From contig CAISFO010000045.1 in NCBI GenBank assembly GCA_903884655.1, forward strand, positions 1 through 64,000: a DNA stretch of 64,000 nt, given 5' to 3'. Origin of the DNA: an uncultured Holophagaceae bacterium (lineage in GTDB: Bacteria; Acidobacteriota; Holophagae; Holophagales; Holophagaceae). This document shows positions 52,036 to 61,032 of this stretch, piece after piece (the first letter of the stretch is position 1; each line of letters begins with the position of its first letter). The notes under the pieces were generated by a model. It was not told the origin of the DNA and searched no databases. It saw only the letters and a list, made by a program, of their open reading frames with translations. The translations under genes were made by a program, and so were the position numbers.

Positions 52036-52590
52036 ATGACCGATGCCTACGTTCCCGAATCCCGCTGGCGGCTGGTCGTGGCAGCCGTCCTGGTGGGGGG
52101 CGGCCTCCTGCTGGGTGGTGTAGCCGTGTTCCGGGGGTTGTTCGGTGGCAAGGCCGAGGGAGCAGCCAGCGGCACGGACGTGCGCCGGGTGGCGTTCCGG
52201 GACGCCGAGGGGAACCGGCAGACCCTGGCGGACCTCCAGGGCAAGGTGGTGCTCGTGGATGTCTGGGCCACCTGGTGCCCGCCCTGCCGCCGGTCCCTGC
52301 CCGAGGTGGCGGAGCTGCAGAAGGCCGGGGGTGATCGCTATGTCGTGTTGCCCATTTCGGTTGATCAGGGCGGCTGGGGCGATGTGAAGCCCTTCCTGTC
52401 CCAGAATCCCCAGTTGGGCCTCACCGCCTATCTGCCTGACGGTGGCGGAGCCCTCGAGGCCTTCGGGGAAATCAGGGGCATTCCGACCACGCTGGTCATC
52501 GATCGCCGGGGTCGGCTGGTGAAGCGCTGGTCGGGTTATGGAGAAGGACTGGCCAGGCAGGCTCTGGAGGAGGCTCTCAAAGCCCAGTGA
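52036..52590 (+). CDS. Membrane-anchored TlpA/ResA-like thioredoxin
   Basis: 184 residues. An N-terminal membrane helix (about 12-34) anchors a periplasmic thioredoxin fold. The redox motif is WCPPC (80-84), preceded by VVLVDVWATW, with the cis-proline in GIPTTLVIDRRG. TlpA/ResA proteins keep cytochrome c or other envelope cysteines reduced. It is divergent from the rhodanese gene and followed by a small lipoprotein gene. Confidence 0.92.
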   Translation: MTDAYVPESRWRLVVAAVLVGGGLLLGGVAVFRGLFGGKAEGAASGTDVRRVAFRDAEGNRQTLADLQGKVVLVDVWATWCPPCRRSLPEVAELQKAGGDRYVVLPISVDQGGWGDVKPFLSQNPQLGLTAYLPDGGGALEAFGEIRGIPTTLVIDRRGRLVKRWSGYGEGLARQALEEALKAQ

Positions 52591-52656
52591 AGGAGGACCT
52601 GGCTGACGTGAATCAACTTCCCGTCCCGCCTGTCCGATGACGCCAACGGAGGGGTC

Positions 52657-53163
52657 ATGTCCCGTGTCTGGTTAGTCCTGGTGCTGCTGCTCGGTTTGGC
52701 CGGGTGCAAGGACGACCCGCGCCGGGTGGAAAACGAGAACCTCGGGTTTGCCGCCACCTTCCCGGGCCCTCCCAAGCTGCATCGGCATACCGATTCTGGC
52801 CCGTTCGGGGACGTGGAATGGTTCGACATGGCCATGAGTCCCGCGGGGCGGCTCGACGAGACCTTCAGTGTGGCGGTCGGGAACCTGCCACCCGGCGAAA
52901 AAGGGGGTACCACGCCCCGGGAGGTCCTCACCACCTTCCAGAACTACATCGGCTACCGGTTCGGGGCCATTCGGCGATCCGAGCTTCCGATCGAAAAGGG
53001 CCCGGGTTTCCGATACAAAGCAAAAAGTCCCAATGGTGGGGTGGTGGAGGGTGTCGTCGTCGTCCGAAGGGGTCGCCTGCACCATGCCCAGGCCATTGTC
53101 CGCAAGGAGGGGGATCCCCGCACGGCCGCCTTCCTGGATGATTTTGAGGTCAGGACTCGCTAG
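52657..53163 (+). CDS. Small lipoprotein of unknown function
   Basis: 168 residues. The signal VWLVLVLLLGLAGC has a clear lipobox, with the lipidated Cys at about 17. Asp follows two residues later (CKDD); in E. coli an Asp directly after Cys retains lipoproteins in the inner membrane, here Lys is at +2, so sorting is unclear. The mature part is a compact alpha/beta region (NLGFAATFPGPPKLH begins it) resembling PsbP/DcrB-like domains in style only. Starts 66 bases after the TlpA-like gene. Confidence 0.75.
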   Translation: MSRVWLVLVLLLGLAGCKDDPRRVENENLGFAATFPGPPKLHRHTDSGPFGDVEWFDMAMSPAGRLDETFSVAVGNLPPGEKGGTTPREVLTTFQNYIGYRFGAIRRSELPIEKGPGFRYKAKSPNGGVVEGVVVVRRGRLHHAQAIVRKEGDPRTAAFLDDFEVRTR

Positions 53164-53169
53164 GACGGA

Positions 53170-53811
53170 TCAACGAGCGCGTCCCAGCGCGGTTTCAATG
53201 GCCGTGATCACATGTTCAGCGGCCGCATCCTGCGGCAGGCTCGGGTGATCCCCGGGGACGGCTTCGCCAATGCCCACGAAAGGCAGGCCCGCGGCCAGGG
53301 CCGCCGCCAGATCGTGAGGCCGGTCTCCCACATACAAGTGCGGACCGGACCCCTCCCGGAGGGCCCGATGAAGCAGGTCCGCTCGGTTGTGGCGGGGCAG
53401 GGAACCCAGCCTGGGGATGGCCGCGTCGATGCCCAGCAACTCGGTCTTGAAGGCCAGCAGCCCCGGGGCATTGCCGGAAACGATCCACACCTGGGCAGTG
53501 GCGGCCAACCGGTGCATGCCCTCCAGGACGCCCCGATAGCCCACCGCTGCCTGGACACCAGGGGTGAACACCTCCCGGAACCGGGTCACGCAGGCCGTCT
53601 CATAGGCCTGGTACCCCGCCTCATCCAGGCCCTGCCCGAAGCGCATCTGATGCAGCTCGTCCACGATCTCCCAGTCCGTGGAGCCCTGGCAGCGGCGCAG
53701 CTCGTCCACCGTGGGCGTCTGGCCCCAGACCTGGCCCAGGGCCTCGCGGAGCAGCACGAAGCCGGAGCTGAAGTGCCCCAGGGTTCCATCGAGGTCGAAG
53801 CAGATAGGCAT
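53170..53811 (-). CDS. HAD-superfamily hydrolase (phosphoglycolate phosphatase-like)
   Basis: 213 residues. Motif I is FDLDGTLG with the Asp pair at 6 and 8, motif II VSGNA, and motif IV VGDRPHDLAAA. A helical cap lies between motif I and II (about 15-90), the C1 cap of the Gph/PgmB group. These enzymes remove phosphate from small phosphometabolites. The start at 53811 (MPICFDLD) has AGAGAG upstream; the open frame continues much further but lacks conserved residues. It converges on the lipoprotein gene with six bases between stops. Confidence 0.88.
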   Translation of the reverse strand: MPICFDLDGTLGHFSSGFVLLREALGQVWGQTPTVDELRRCQGSTDWEIVDELHQMRFGQGLDEAGYQAYETACVTRFREVFTPGVQAAVGYRGVLEGMHRLAATAQVWIVSGNAPGLLAFKTELLGIDAAIPRLGSLPRHNRADLLHRALREGSGPHLYVGDRPHDLAAALAAGLPFVGIGEAVPGDHPSLPQDAAAEHVITAIETALGRAR

Positions 53812-53872
53812 CGGGTGCTCTCTCTGGTCCAGGATCGCACGGGATGGCATCCTCAAAGGGTGGGGTTCCTTG

Positions 53873-54466
53873 ATGCGGCGCAGTGCGATCCTTCTCCTTT
53901 TCGCGTGGTCATGGCCGGGCTGTGCCGAGGAGGGCCTGCGGTACCGCATGCAGCTCTGGATGCGGGGTGAGGCGCAGCCCCTGGAGACCCGGTTCCGCCT
54001 GCAATCCACGGCCGGAACCCGCAGCCACAACAAGGTGCAGAAGCCGCGCATGGGTGGCTGGCGCCTGGAAGCGGACCGGGCCCAGGGGACCCCCTATGTC
54101 CAGGCCATGCTCCTGGGGCGTGCGGAACGGTTGCTGTACCTCGCGGGCCCCGCGCCCCAGACGAGGCCCGAGCCGATCCTCCTCCGGTTTGGATCCCGCA
54201 GCCTGCCCGTCTGGAGCCTGGAGATTCCTAGAGGTGTGCACGCTTCGACAGTGCTCGTGGAAGTGACGCCCAGACTGCTCGCCCTGTGCGATTTCAGCGC
54301 CCGGTTCGAGCAGGGGGATGTGGCCCGGGTGGAACTCCACCTGGAGGCCCTGGACCAGACCGCCCACCTGTGTCCTGCGGAGGCAGGCACCACGCTGCTC
54401 AGCACCCTCCAGTCCATGGCCCGGGAAGCCCAGCAGGAGGCCGGGGGCCCAGTGACGGTGCGCTAA
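53873..54466 (+). CDS. Exported protein of unknown function
   Basis: 197 residues. The N-terminus (ILLLFAWSWPGCAEEG) is a signal peptide, perhaps with a weak lipobox at Cys17. The mature part is beta-rich (YRMQLWMRGEAQPLETRF, SLPVWSLEIPRGVHASTVLV) with two further cysteines. No family is recognised. It is divergent from the HAD gene, and its TAA stop abuts the stop of the convergent outer-membrane-lipoprotein-like gene. Confidence 0.65.
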   Translation: MRRSAILLLFAWSWPGCAEEGLRYRMQLWMRGEAQPLETRFRLQSTAGTRSHNKVQKPRMGGWRLEADRAQGTPYVQAMLLGRAERLLYLAGPAPQTRPEPILLRFGSRSLPVWSLEIPRGVHASTVLVEVTPRLLALCDFSARFEQGDVARVELHLEALDQTAHLCPAEAGTTLLSTLQSMAREAQQEAGGPVTVR

Positions 54467-55201
54467 TCAGAGCAGCGTGAGGGTGGTGGTCTTCTTCGTC
54501 TGCGAGGAGGCGCCGAAACCTGACTGCTGGTCCTCGCTGGTGGCCCGCACCACCACCAGGCGGCTGCCCACCCGGGCAAACTGCAGCTCCTGGGCCTGCT
54601 GCCCTTCGAAGCTGATGAAGAAGCGGCTGCCCTTGTAGGCCACGCTGCTGGTGAAGGCCAGGGGCAGGCCGTCCGGGCCGACCCAGACCTTGGCCTCGAC
54701 CCTGAGCTCCTTGAGGTACTTGCGCTGGGCCTCGGGAAGGCGGGGGGTGAGCTTGAGCACCAGCACCTTCGCTGGCCGACCCTGCCAGGCTTCGCTGCGC
54801 TCCTCCAGCACCCGGGCCTGGGAGAGGTCCCGCAGCAGGGCCTCCGCGTGGTTCAGCGCCTCTGCCGCCTCCAGGGGATCCACGCCCTTGAGCGCCATGC
54901 GGGTGGGCGTGCCGCGGTCCGGTTCCTGCTCCTGGGCCGCCAGTTCCCGGGCCGCCTGCTGCAGAGTGGGCTGGTTCCAGAGCATCCGGAGGCCCTGGCC
55001 GTTGGCCTCGATATGGGCCGACAAGCGCCCTTGGGTGATGACGGGTTTCTTGTCGTCGGTGACCTGGCGCCAGAAGCTGTGCTCCAGGCTGGCTTTGACC
55101 GGCTCGGTGCCCTGCAGCTTCTGGAGGGAGGTCCGCAGCTCATCGAGGCTCCCGGCCGAGAGGGCCAAGCCGGTGAGCAGCAGCAGGATGGAAAAGCGCA
55201 T
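54467..55201 (-). CDS. Exported protein, LolA-like in style
   Basis: 244 residues. A signal peptide (FSILLLLTGLALSAGS) leads into SLDELRTSLQKLQGTEPVKA, a helix followed by beta strands with an outer-membrane-lipoprotein-sorting-like layout (ITQGRLSAHIEANGQGLRM; KVWVGPDGLPLAFTSSVAYK; FEGQQAQELQFARVGSRLVV). This is the look of LolA/LolB-like or MucB-like half-barrels that bind lipids, but I cannot name the family. The start at 55201 has GGAG upstream. It is divergent from purF. Confidence 0.65.
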   Translation of the reverse strand: MRFSILLLLTGLALSAGSLDELRTSLQKLQGTEPVKASLEHSFWRQVTDDKKPVITQGRLSAHIEANGQGLRMLWNQPTLQQAARELAAQEQEPDRGTPTRMALKGVDPLEAAEALNHAEALLRDLSQARVLEERSEAWQGRPAKVLVLKLTPRLPEAQRKYLKELRVEAKVWVGPDGLPLAFTSSVAYKGSRFFISFEGQQAQELQFARVGSRLVVVRATSEDQQSGFGASSQTKKTTTLTLL

Positions 55202-55280
55202 GAAAACTCCAGGGGGCCCAGCAGGGATGCGGGACAGCGCGGGGCGGTTCCCGGAGGGTATCCTGGAGCAGGGGGGAAGC

Positions 55281-56642
55281 ATGGGGTTTCGGGACGAATG
55301 TGGGGTGTTCGGGATCTGCCAGCAGGAAGAGGCGTCCCGGCAGACCTACCTGGGCCTCTATGCCCTTCAGCACCGGGGCCAGGAGGCCGCCGGCATCTGC
55401 TCCGGGGACGCGACGGGTCTGCACCTGCACAAAGCCCAGGGCTACGTCGCCGATGTGTTCACCGAGGCCGTCCTGGATGCCCTGCCCGGCGACGCGGCCA
55501 TCGGGCACACCCGCTACTCCACCACCGGGGGCAACGTGGCCTCTGCGGCCCACCCCTTTCTCATCCATGGACGCTTTGGCCAGGTGGCCCTCTGCCACAA
55601 CGGGAACCTCACCAACACCGAGGTCCTGCGCGCCCGGCTCATCGCCGAGGGGCACACCTTCACCAGCCCTTCCGATAGCGAGGTGCTGCTGGCGCTCATC
55701 AACCGGGCCCAGGCGGACACTCTGGAAGACGCGGTGGTCGCGGCCCTCCGCCAGGCAGAAGGCGCCTATTCCCTGCTGATCCTCACGGAGGATGCCCTCA
55801 TCGCCGCGCGGGACCCCCACGGGTTCCGCCCGCTGGCCATGGGGCACATGGGCCCGACCCAGGCCTTCAGCTCTGAGACGTGTGCCTTCGATCTGGTGGG
55901 CGCCCAGTACGACCGGGATGTGCGGCCCGGGGAGATGGTGGTGGTGTCCCGGAAAACCGGCGAGATCCGGTCCTGCTTCCCCATGCCCAAGGTGCAGCCC
56001 AGGCCCTGCGTGTTCGAACACATCTACTTTGCCCGGCCGGACTCCCTGGTCTATGGCCAGAGCGTCATGGTGGCCCGGCGGGAGATGGGGCGGCGCCTGG
56101 CCATCCGTCACGCCGTCGAAGCGGACCTGATCGTGCCCGTGCCTGACAGCGGCGTGAGCGCGGCCCTCGGCTACTCCGAGCAGTCCGGCATCCCCTTCGA
56201 CTTCGGCATCATCCGCAACCACTACGTGGGCCGCACGTTCATCGAGCCCAAGCAGACCATCCGCAGTTTCGGCGTGAAGGTGAAGCTGAATCCCGTGCGT
56301 CACCTGCTGGCGGGCAAGCGCGTGGTGCTGGTGGACGACAGCATCGTGCGGGGGACCACCAGCAAGAAGATCGTGCAGATGGTGCGGGAGGCGGGCGCCA
56401 AGGAAGTGCACATGCGGATCGCCTGCCCGCCCACCACCCACTCCTGCTTCTACGGCATCGACACGCCCAAGCGGCAGCACCTCATCGCGTCGTACATGTC
56501 CCTCAACGAGATCGCCGCTTTCGTTGAAGCCGACACCCTGGGCTACCTGGACCTGGAGGACCTCGAGGGCTGCATGCACGACGATGGCCGGGGATTCTGC
56601 TACGCCTGCTTCACGGGCGACTATCCCGTGGTACCCGGTTGA
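55281..56642 (+). CDS. purF: Amidophosphoribosyltransferase
   Basis: 453 residues. PurF makes phosphoribosylamine from PRPP and glutamine, the first step of purine synthesis. The N-terminal nucleophile is Cys7 (DECGVFG), so a six-residue propeptide must be removed. The glutaminase blocks GHTRYSTTGGN and CHNGNLTN and the PRPP loop VVLVDDSIVRGTT are present. Cysteines in RPCVFEHIYF, IACPP and GFCYACFTG match the 4Fe-4S type of the Bacillus enzyme. This needs Fe-S assembly, such as the SUF system at the left end. The start at 55281 has a G-rich site; the longer open frame upstream is antisense to another gene. Confidence 0.95.
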   Translation: MGFRDECGVFGICQQEEASRQTYLGLYALQHRGQEAAGICSGDATGLHLHKAQGYVADVFTEAVLDALPGDAAIGHTRYSTTGGNVASAAHPFLIHGRFGQVALCHNGNLTNTEVLRARLIAEGHTFTSPSDSEVLLALINRAQADTLEDAVVAALRQAEGAYSLLILTEDALIAARDPHGFRPLAMGHMGPTQAFSSETCAFDLVGAQYDRDVRPGEMVVVSRKTGEIRSCFPMPKVQPRPCVFEHIYFARPDSLVYGQSVMVARREMGRRLAIRHAVEADLIVPVPDSGVSAALGYSEQSGIPFDFGIIRNHYVGRTFIEPKQTIRSFGVKVKLNPVRHLLAGKRVVLVDDSIVRGTTSKKIVQMVREAGAKEVHMRIACPPTTHSCFYGIDTPKRQHLIASYMSLNEIAAFVEADTLGYLDLEDLEGCMHDDGRGFCYACFTGDYPVVPG

Positions 56643-56980
56643 GCAGCGGCCCCCCGGGTCCGCCCCAGGCCCAGTTCGAGGATGGCCTGCGGTTCCTGGC
56701 CACGGCCCTGGCGCTTGACGTGGACCATCGGAACGGCGCCGCCATCGTCAGTGCGGCCTGTGATGCGATCCAGTGCTTCCTGCTGATCTTCCAACAGGCC
56801 TCGCTCCTGCGTCTGCCGGATCCGGAGGGTGAGACCGCCAGGCTGCGGGGCCAGCTCGAAGCCCTGCTCACGCCGCGCCAGTCTCCGGAGGAGGCAAGCC
56901 GGCATGCCCTCGATGCGGCCCTGCTGGCCCGGGACCAGGCGGCCCTGCTGTTGCCCAGACTTCTGGGTCAGGCGGAGTAG
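56639..56980 (+). CDS. Small helical protein of unknown function
   Basis: 113 residues if it starts at TTG 56639, which overlaps the purF stop (TTGA). The product is all-helical (GLRFLATALALDV, AACDAIQCFLLIFQQASLL, ALDAALLARDQAALLLPRLL) and might be a HEPN-like or four-helix protein, but no family is recognised. Its end overlaps the convergent BenE-family gene by 13 bases. The absence of ATG or GTG near the start makes the call tentative. Confidence 0.45.
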   Translation: MSSGPPGPPQAQFEDGLRFLATALALDVDHRNGAAIVSAACDAIQCFLLIFQQASLLRLPDPEGETARLRGQLEALLTPRQSPEEASRHALDAALLARDQAALLLPRLLGQAE

Positions 56981-58143
56981 CGGCGCCGGGCGATCCAGTT
57001 CGCCGCCAGCCCCAGGGCCAGGCCCCAGAAGGCGCTGCCGATCCTGAACATGCTGAGGCCCGAGGCCGTGACCAGGAAGGTGATCAGGGCCGCATCTCGC
57101 TCCCGCTCCTCGACCAGGGCCGTCGCCAGGCTGTTGGCGATGGTGCCTAGCAGTGCGAGGCCTGCGATGCCCAGCACGAAGGCCTTGGGCACGCTGGCGA
57201 AGAGGCTGGCCACGGTGGGACCGAGCAGGCCTGTCAGCAGGTAGAAGCCCCCGGCCGCCACGGCTGCCTTGTAGCGCTGCTCGGGTATGGGATCGGCATC
57301 GGGGGTCATGCAGATGGCCGCCGTGATGGCCGCGAGGTTGAAGGCGTAGCCGCCGAAGGGCGCCAGCAGCAGTCCGGTCAACCCGGTGGTGGCGATGAGG
57401 GGAGAGGCGGGCGTGGTGTAGCCGTTGGCGCGCAGCACTGCCAGACCAGGCACGTTCTGCGAAGCCATGGTCACCACGAACAGAGGCAGGCCCACGCCAA
57501 TGAGCGCGGCCAGGGAGAACCGAGGGGCGATGAAGACGGGCCGGGCCCAGCCCAGGGTCAGGGTGCTGGTCTGCACATCGCCATGGGCCACCACCCAGCC
57601 CAGGCCCACGGCGAAGGCCAGCAGCACGGCGTAGCGCGGCCGCCACTGCCTGGCCAGGAGGAACACGGCGAGCATCACCGCCACCAGGAAGTGCAGGGAG
57701 GGCAGTGCCGCGAACATGTCCACGCCAAAGCGCAGCAGCACACCCGCGAGCATGGCCGAGGCCAGGGCCTTGGAGACATGGCGCATGAGCCGGTCGAAGG
57801 CGCCGCTCAGACCCACGAGGGTGATCAGCGCTGAAGAGAAAAGGAAGGCGCCGATGGCTTCTGCCATCCCCAGGCCCAGCAGGCTGGTGGCCAGCAGCGC
57901 GGCGCCCGGGGTGGACCAGGCCGTGAGCACCGGGCTGCGGAAGTACAGCGACAGGCCGATGCAGGTGACCCCCATCCCCAGGCCCAGGGCCAGGAGCCAG
58001 GAGCCGATCTGGGCCGGGCTGGCTCCGGCGGCGTGGGCGGCTTGGAACACGATGGCTGCCGAGCTGGTGTAGCCCACCAGCACGGCGATGAAGCCGGCGC
58101 TGAGGTGCGTGAAATGGAAGGGGAGCAGCTTGCGGAGGAGCAA
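56968..58143 (-). CDS. benE: BenE-family (benzoate/purine-type) transporter
   Basis: 391 residues with 11-12 membrane segments, the size of BenE. It begins LLLRKLLPFHFTHLSAGFIA, followed by VGYTSSAAIVFQAA and the family blocks LYFRSPVLTAWSTPGAALL and VVTMASQNVPGLAVLRANGY, which place it in the NCS2-like BenE family of benzoate/H+ symporters. Substrate here is not proven. The start is TTG 58143, chosen because GAAGGA lies six bases upstream and the protein then has the expected length. No benzoate degradation gene is in the window. Confidence 0.87.
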   Translation of the reverse strand: MLLRKLLPFHFTHLSAGFIAVLVGYTSSAAIVFQAAHAAGASPAQIGSWLLALGLGMGVTCIGLSLYFRSPVLTAWSTPGAALLATSLLGLGMAEAIGAFLFSSALITLVGLSGAFDRLMRHVSKALASAMLAGVLLRFGVDMFAALPSLHFLVAVMLAVFLLARQWRPRYAVLLAFAVGLGWVVAHGDVQTSTLTLGWARPVFIAPRFSLAALIGVGLPLFVVTMASQNVPGLAVLRANGYTTPASPLIATTGLTGLLLAPFGGYAFNLAAITAAICMTPDADPIPEQRYKAAVAAGGFYLLTGLLGPTVASLFASVPKAFVLGIAGLALLGTIANSLATALVEERERDAALITFLVTASGLSMFRIGSAFWGLALGLAANWIARRRYSA

Positions 58144-58220
58144 GGGAATTCCTTCAGGCCATGAGCGAGTGTATAGGGAATCGGACCGGCTCCCGCCCTC
58201 GAGTGGGCCCGCTCCCCTGG

Positions 58221-58598
58221 CTAGAAGACGATCCGTACTTGGGGCCCATTCTGTGGTGCGGAAGGCCCGCTGGACTGGTTGACCGGCAGGGCGCTCCAGG
58301 CCTCGCGAGCCAGGGCCCCGGGGAAGCCCTGGTCCCGCCAGAAGCGCCTGAGGTCCTCCCGGAACCAGACCAGGAATTCCTGGAAGGCCACCTGGCGCAG
58401 TTCCGCCGGCGTGTATTCTCCGACCACTTCCACGATGGCGGAACCCGAGTCCTCGGGCACCTTGAAGGTCTTCCAGGGCTGGGTCCCGCCCTGGGTATCC
58501 GCCAGGATTCGCCCGAGGAAGGCTGGGTCCCGCCCGGGCAGGGGTGGTTCGCCGGCCAGCAGGCCGGTAGTGAGGCAGAGGCAGAGCAGGGGGCGCAC
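58221..58598 (-). CDS. Small exported protein of unknown function
   Basis: 125 residues from GTG 58598. A signal peptide (LLCLCLTTGLLAGEPP) is followed by a small domain (FLGRILADTQGG, KTFKVPEDSGSAIVEVVGEY, FQEFLVWFREDLRRFWRDQG) with no recognised family. The GTG has AAGG only two bases away, so the start is uncertain; the open frame continues upstream but overlaps the miaA start on the other strand. It is read toward the BenE gene start region. Confidence 0.55.
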   Translation of the reverse strand: MRPLLCLCLTTGLLAGEPPLPGRDPAFLGRILADTQGGTQPWKTFKVPEDSGSAIVEVVGEYTPAELRQVAFQEFLVWFREDLRRFWRDQGFPGALAREAWSALPVNQSSGPSAPQNGPQVRIVF

Positions 58599-58710
58599 GA
58601 CCTTCGAATGATGCCACGCTCCTGGAAGTTCCCTCTTTCGGAGCGCGGCGCGGGGCGTCAGTGCCGATTCTGGGATCCATGTCCTCACCCTGCAGACGTA
58701 GACTGAAGCC

Positions 58711-59592
58711 ATGCCCATCGCCATCCTCGGTCCCACCGCCTCCGGCAAGTCCGCCGTGGCCCTGGCCGTGGCTCGGCACCTCGGGGGCGAGGTGGTCAAT
58801 GGCGACCCCTACCAGGCGATCCGGGGACTGGCCATCGGCACCGGCCAGCCCAGCGTAGCTGAGCAGGAGGGCGTGCCGCACCAGGGCTACGGAGTCCTGC
58901 CCCTTTCCCACCGGCCGAATCCGGCGGCTTTTGGTGGCCTGGTGCGCCAGTGGCTCGCGAACTCTCGCGAGCCGGTGCTGGTGACGGGGTCAGGCCTGTA
59001 CCTGCGCGGCATCTGGGACCAGCTCGATGCCCTTCCGGCAGTGGCCCCCGCCCTGGTGGAGCGGGTCCGTTGCTGGGGCGCCAGCCTTTCCATCCCCATC
59101 CTCCATCGCTATCTGGCGGCCGTGGATGCGGACCGCGCCGCGGCCCTGCATCCCCATGACGGCGCCCGGGTCCAGCGGGCCCTGGCCCTGCACCTGGCGA
59201 CGGGACGGGCGCCCTCCGGCCTGTTGTCCGGCCTAGAGCTGGGGGTTCCGGTGGGCTGGAAGGTCCTTGTGGTCTCGCCTGGTCGAGAGCGCCGCCGGGA
59301 GCGTGTGGCGGCACGGGTGGCCGCCCAGATTCGGGCGGGGTGGCCCGAGGAAGTGTCCGGCCTGCTGGCCGCAGGACATGCCGAGGACCTGGAGGTCCTG
59401 CGCCCCCTGGGATATGCCGCCTGGATGGCAGGCGGCCCGTCCGGGGTCATCCAGGCGGCGGTGGTCCAGGAAACCCAGGCCTATGCCAAACGCCAGGCCA
59501 CGTGGTTTCGCAACCAGCTCCAGGAGGCCCCGATCTGGGATCCTGATGCAGAGTCCCTGCAGGCGGCCTTTGAGAGGCTGGGATTGCCATGA
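58711..59592 (+). CDS. miaA: tRNA dimethylallyltransferase (MiaA)
   Basis: 293 residues. MiaA adds the dimethylallyl group to A37 of tRNAs reading UNN codons. The nucleotide loop GPTASGKS is at 7-14 and TWFRNQ near the C-terminus is the usual end motif. Two motifs are degenerate: the normal DSMQVYR is DPYQAIR here, followed by GLAIGTGQP, and GGTGLY is TGSGLYLRG. The overall layout is still that of MiaA. The dimethylallyl donor may come from the mevalonate route suggested by HMG-CoA reductase in this window. It overlaps the crotonase-like gene by four bases. Confidence 0.87.
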   Translation: MPIAILGPTASGKSAVALAVARHLGGEVVNGDPYQAIRGLAIGTGQPSVAEQEGVPHQGYGVLPLSHRPNPAAFGGLVRQWLANSREPVLVTGSGLYLRGIWDQLDALPAVAPALVERVRCWGASLSIPILHRYLAAVDADRAAALHPHDGARVQRALALHLATGRAPSGLLSGLELGVPVGWKVLVVSPGRERRRERVAARVAAQIRAGWPEEVSGLLAAGHAEDLEVLRPLGYAAWMAGGPSGVIQAAVVQETQAYAKRQATWFRNQLQEAPIWDPDAESLQAAFERLGLP

Positions 59593-60257
59593 TGCCCACG
59601 ACCTGGTACGCGGGACCCACCTCCCTGGACCTGCTGCGCGGTTCGGAGTGGGCCTGGATCGGCCTGCGCACGGTCGATGGCCTGAATCGCCTCCACAGCG
59701 ACCTGCTGGTGGCTCTCGACCAGCTGTTCATCGACCTGCGCTGGTCCGGTGTGCGGAGGATCACCCTCAGCGGCGCGGGCTGGATGACGGGTCATGGCCA
59801 TCACTTCTCTGCGGGGGCGGATCTGCATGAGGTCGGTGCCCTTGATGCCGTGTCTGCGGAGCCTTTCTCCCGTCGTGGCCAGCGGGTCATGAACCACCTG
59901 CTCTGGCCGGGCTGGCGAAGCCTGACGGTGATCTCCGGTGTCGCCATGGGTGGCGGTTGCGACCTGGCGCTGCACGGTCAGGAAAGGTGGGCGGTGGCGG
60001 CGGATCCGGGGACCGGGAAAGGCGGGTTGCGGCTGGCCCATCCCGCCGCGAAGCACGGCATCCTCACGGGCTTCGGCGGCACTGTGCGACTGCCGGAAGT
60101 CCTGGGGTCCGCAGGCGCGGACCGGCTGTTCCGGGATTTCGAGACCTGGACCGAGGAGACTGCGCTGGAGAACGGTGCGGTCCACCGGATCATCGCTCCT
60201 GCCGAGGTGGGCGGAGCCGTGCTGGCCTGGCTGAAAGCAGAGCCTAGCGCCGGGTAG
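59589..60257 (+). CDS. Crotonase (enoyl-CoA hydratase/isomerase)-fold protein lacking a catalytic Glu
   Basis: 222 residues, shorter than usual (about 260). The oxyanion segments HHFSAGADLHEVG and VAMGGGCDLALHG are clear. In hydratases the second catalytic Glu is in a PE-x-x-x-G motif; here the equivalent is LAHPAAKHGILTGFGGTVRL, with Ala instead of Glu. It may act as an isomerase, a thioester hydrolase or a non-catalytic binder. The start overlaps the miaA stop (ATGATG), an unusual partnership. Confidence 0.82.
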   Translation: MMPTTWYAGPTSLDLLRGSEWAWIGLRTVDGLNRLHSDLLVALDQLFIDLRWSGVRRITLSGAGWMTGHGHHFSAGADLHEVGALDAVSAEPFSRRGQRVMNHLLWPGWRSLTVISGVAMGGGCDLALHGQERWAVAADPGTGKGGLRLAHPAAKHGILTGFGGTVRLPEVLGSAGADRLFRDFETWTEETALENGAVHRIIAPAEVGGAVLAWLKAEPSAG

Positions 60258-61005
60258 CGGCGAGGATCGCCGGAATGGTCAAGAGGGCGAGGAGGCCACA
60301 GCAGCAGACCAGGAAGAGTGGCGTCAGGACGGCGCAGATCCCCCGCCAGGTGTCGGTCTTGTGCAGACGGGCCAGGCCCATGCCGATGCCGATGATGCCG
60401 GCGATCTGAAGCAGGGGCCCCACCAGGGGGATGAGGCCCCCCAGCTGCAGGAAGGCATGGGCATAGCCATAGGCCCGGATGCTCTGGTTGGCCCCGGCGC
60501 CCGGTCGCAGTCCACCCCACAGCCAGAGGAAGAAGTGGTTGAGGGCGCCGCCGATGACCATGCCCAGGAAGGTGAACAGCGGCATCAGCAGCAGGACTGC
60601 GCCGAAGATCATCGGGATGACAGCGATGATGGCCTTCTCCTCCCCCCTCGCGTTCTGTTCCAGGGCAGCGATCGTGGCGCCGATGCCAATGAGGAAGAGG
60701 AACAGGCACACGATGAGGAAGACGGGGATGGACAAGAGCATCAGGAAGCGCCAGGGCGCCCCGAAGCCTTCCCCGGCCGGTACCCGCTCGAAGAGCTCCA
60801 TGGGATTGCTGAACACCAGCCGGAACATGCCCCCCACCCGGGACCAGAAGCCGGGAAAGCTCTCGTGATCCTCGAAGGGCACCGGCCGGAGCAGAGGTTC
60901 GGGGGCAGGTTCCAGCAGCACCACGGGGGGAGGCGACGGCGGCGGCGGCTCTTCCGGCCAGAGGACGGGGGGCAGGGGATCGCTGGGGCCGGTGACCTCG
61001 CTCAT
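60244..61005 (-). CDS. Yip1-like integral membrane protein, Pro-rich N-terminus
   Basis: 253 residues. A cytoplasmic Pro/Glu-rich stretch (1-45) precedes FWSRVGGMFRLVFSNPMELFERV, the Yip1-type entry, and then five to six hydrophobic segments. The layout is that of the protein at 17.4-18.2 kb, so the two are likely paralogues. GGAG precedes the ATG. The end overlaps the crotonase gene by 14 bases. Function unknown. Confidence 0.78.
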   Translation of the reverse strand: MSEVTGPSDPLPPVLWPEEPPPPSPPPVVLLEPAPEPLLRPVPFEDHESFPGFWSRVGGMFRLVFSNPMELFERVPAGEGFGAPWRFLMLLSIPVFLIVCLFLFLIGIGATIAALEQNARGEEKAIIAVIPMIFGAVLLLMPLFTFLGMVIGGALNHFFLWLWGGLRPGAGANQSIRAYGYAHAFLQLGGLIPLVGPLLQIAGIIGIGMGLARLHKTDTWRGICAVLTPLFLVCCCGLLALLTIPAILAATRR

Positions 61006-61032
61006 GGTTCGCTCCGGGATGGCGCTACGCTA

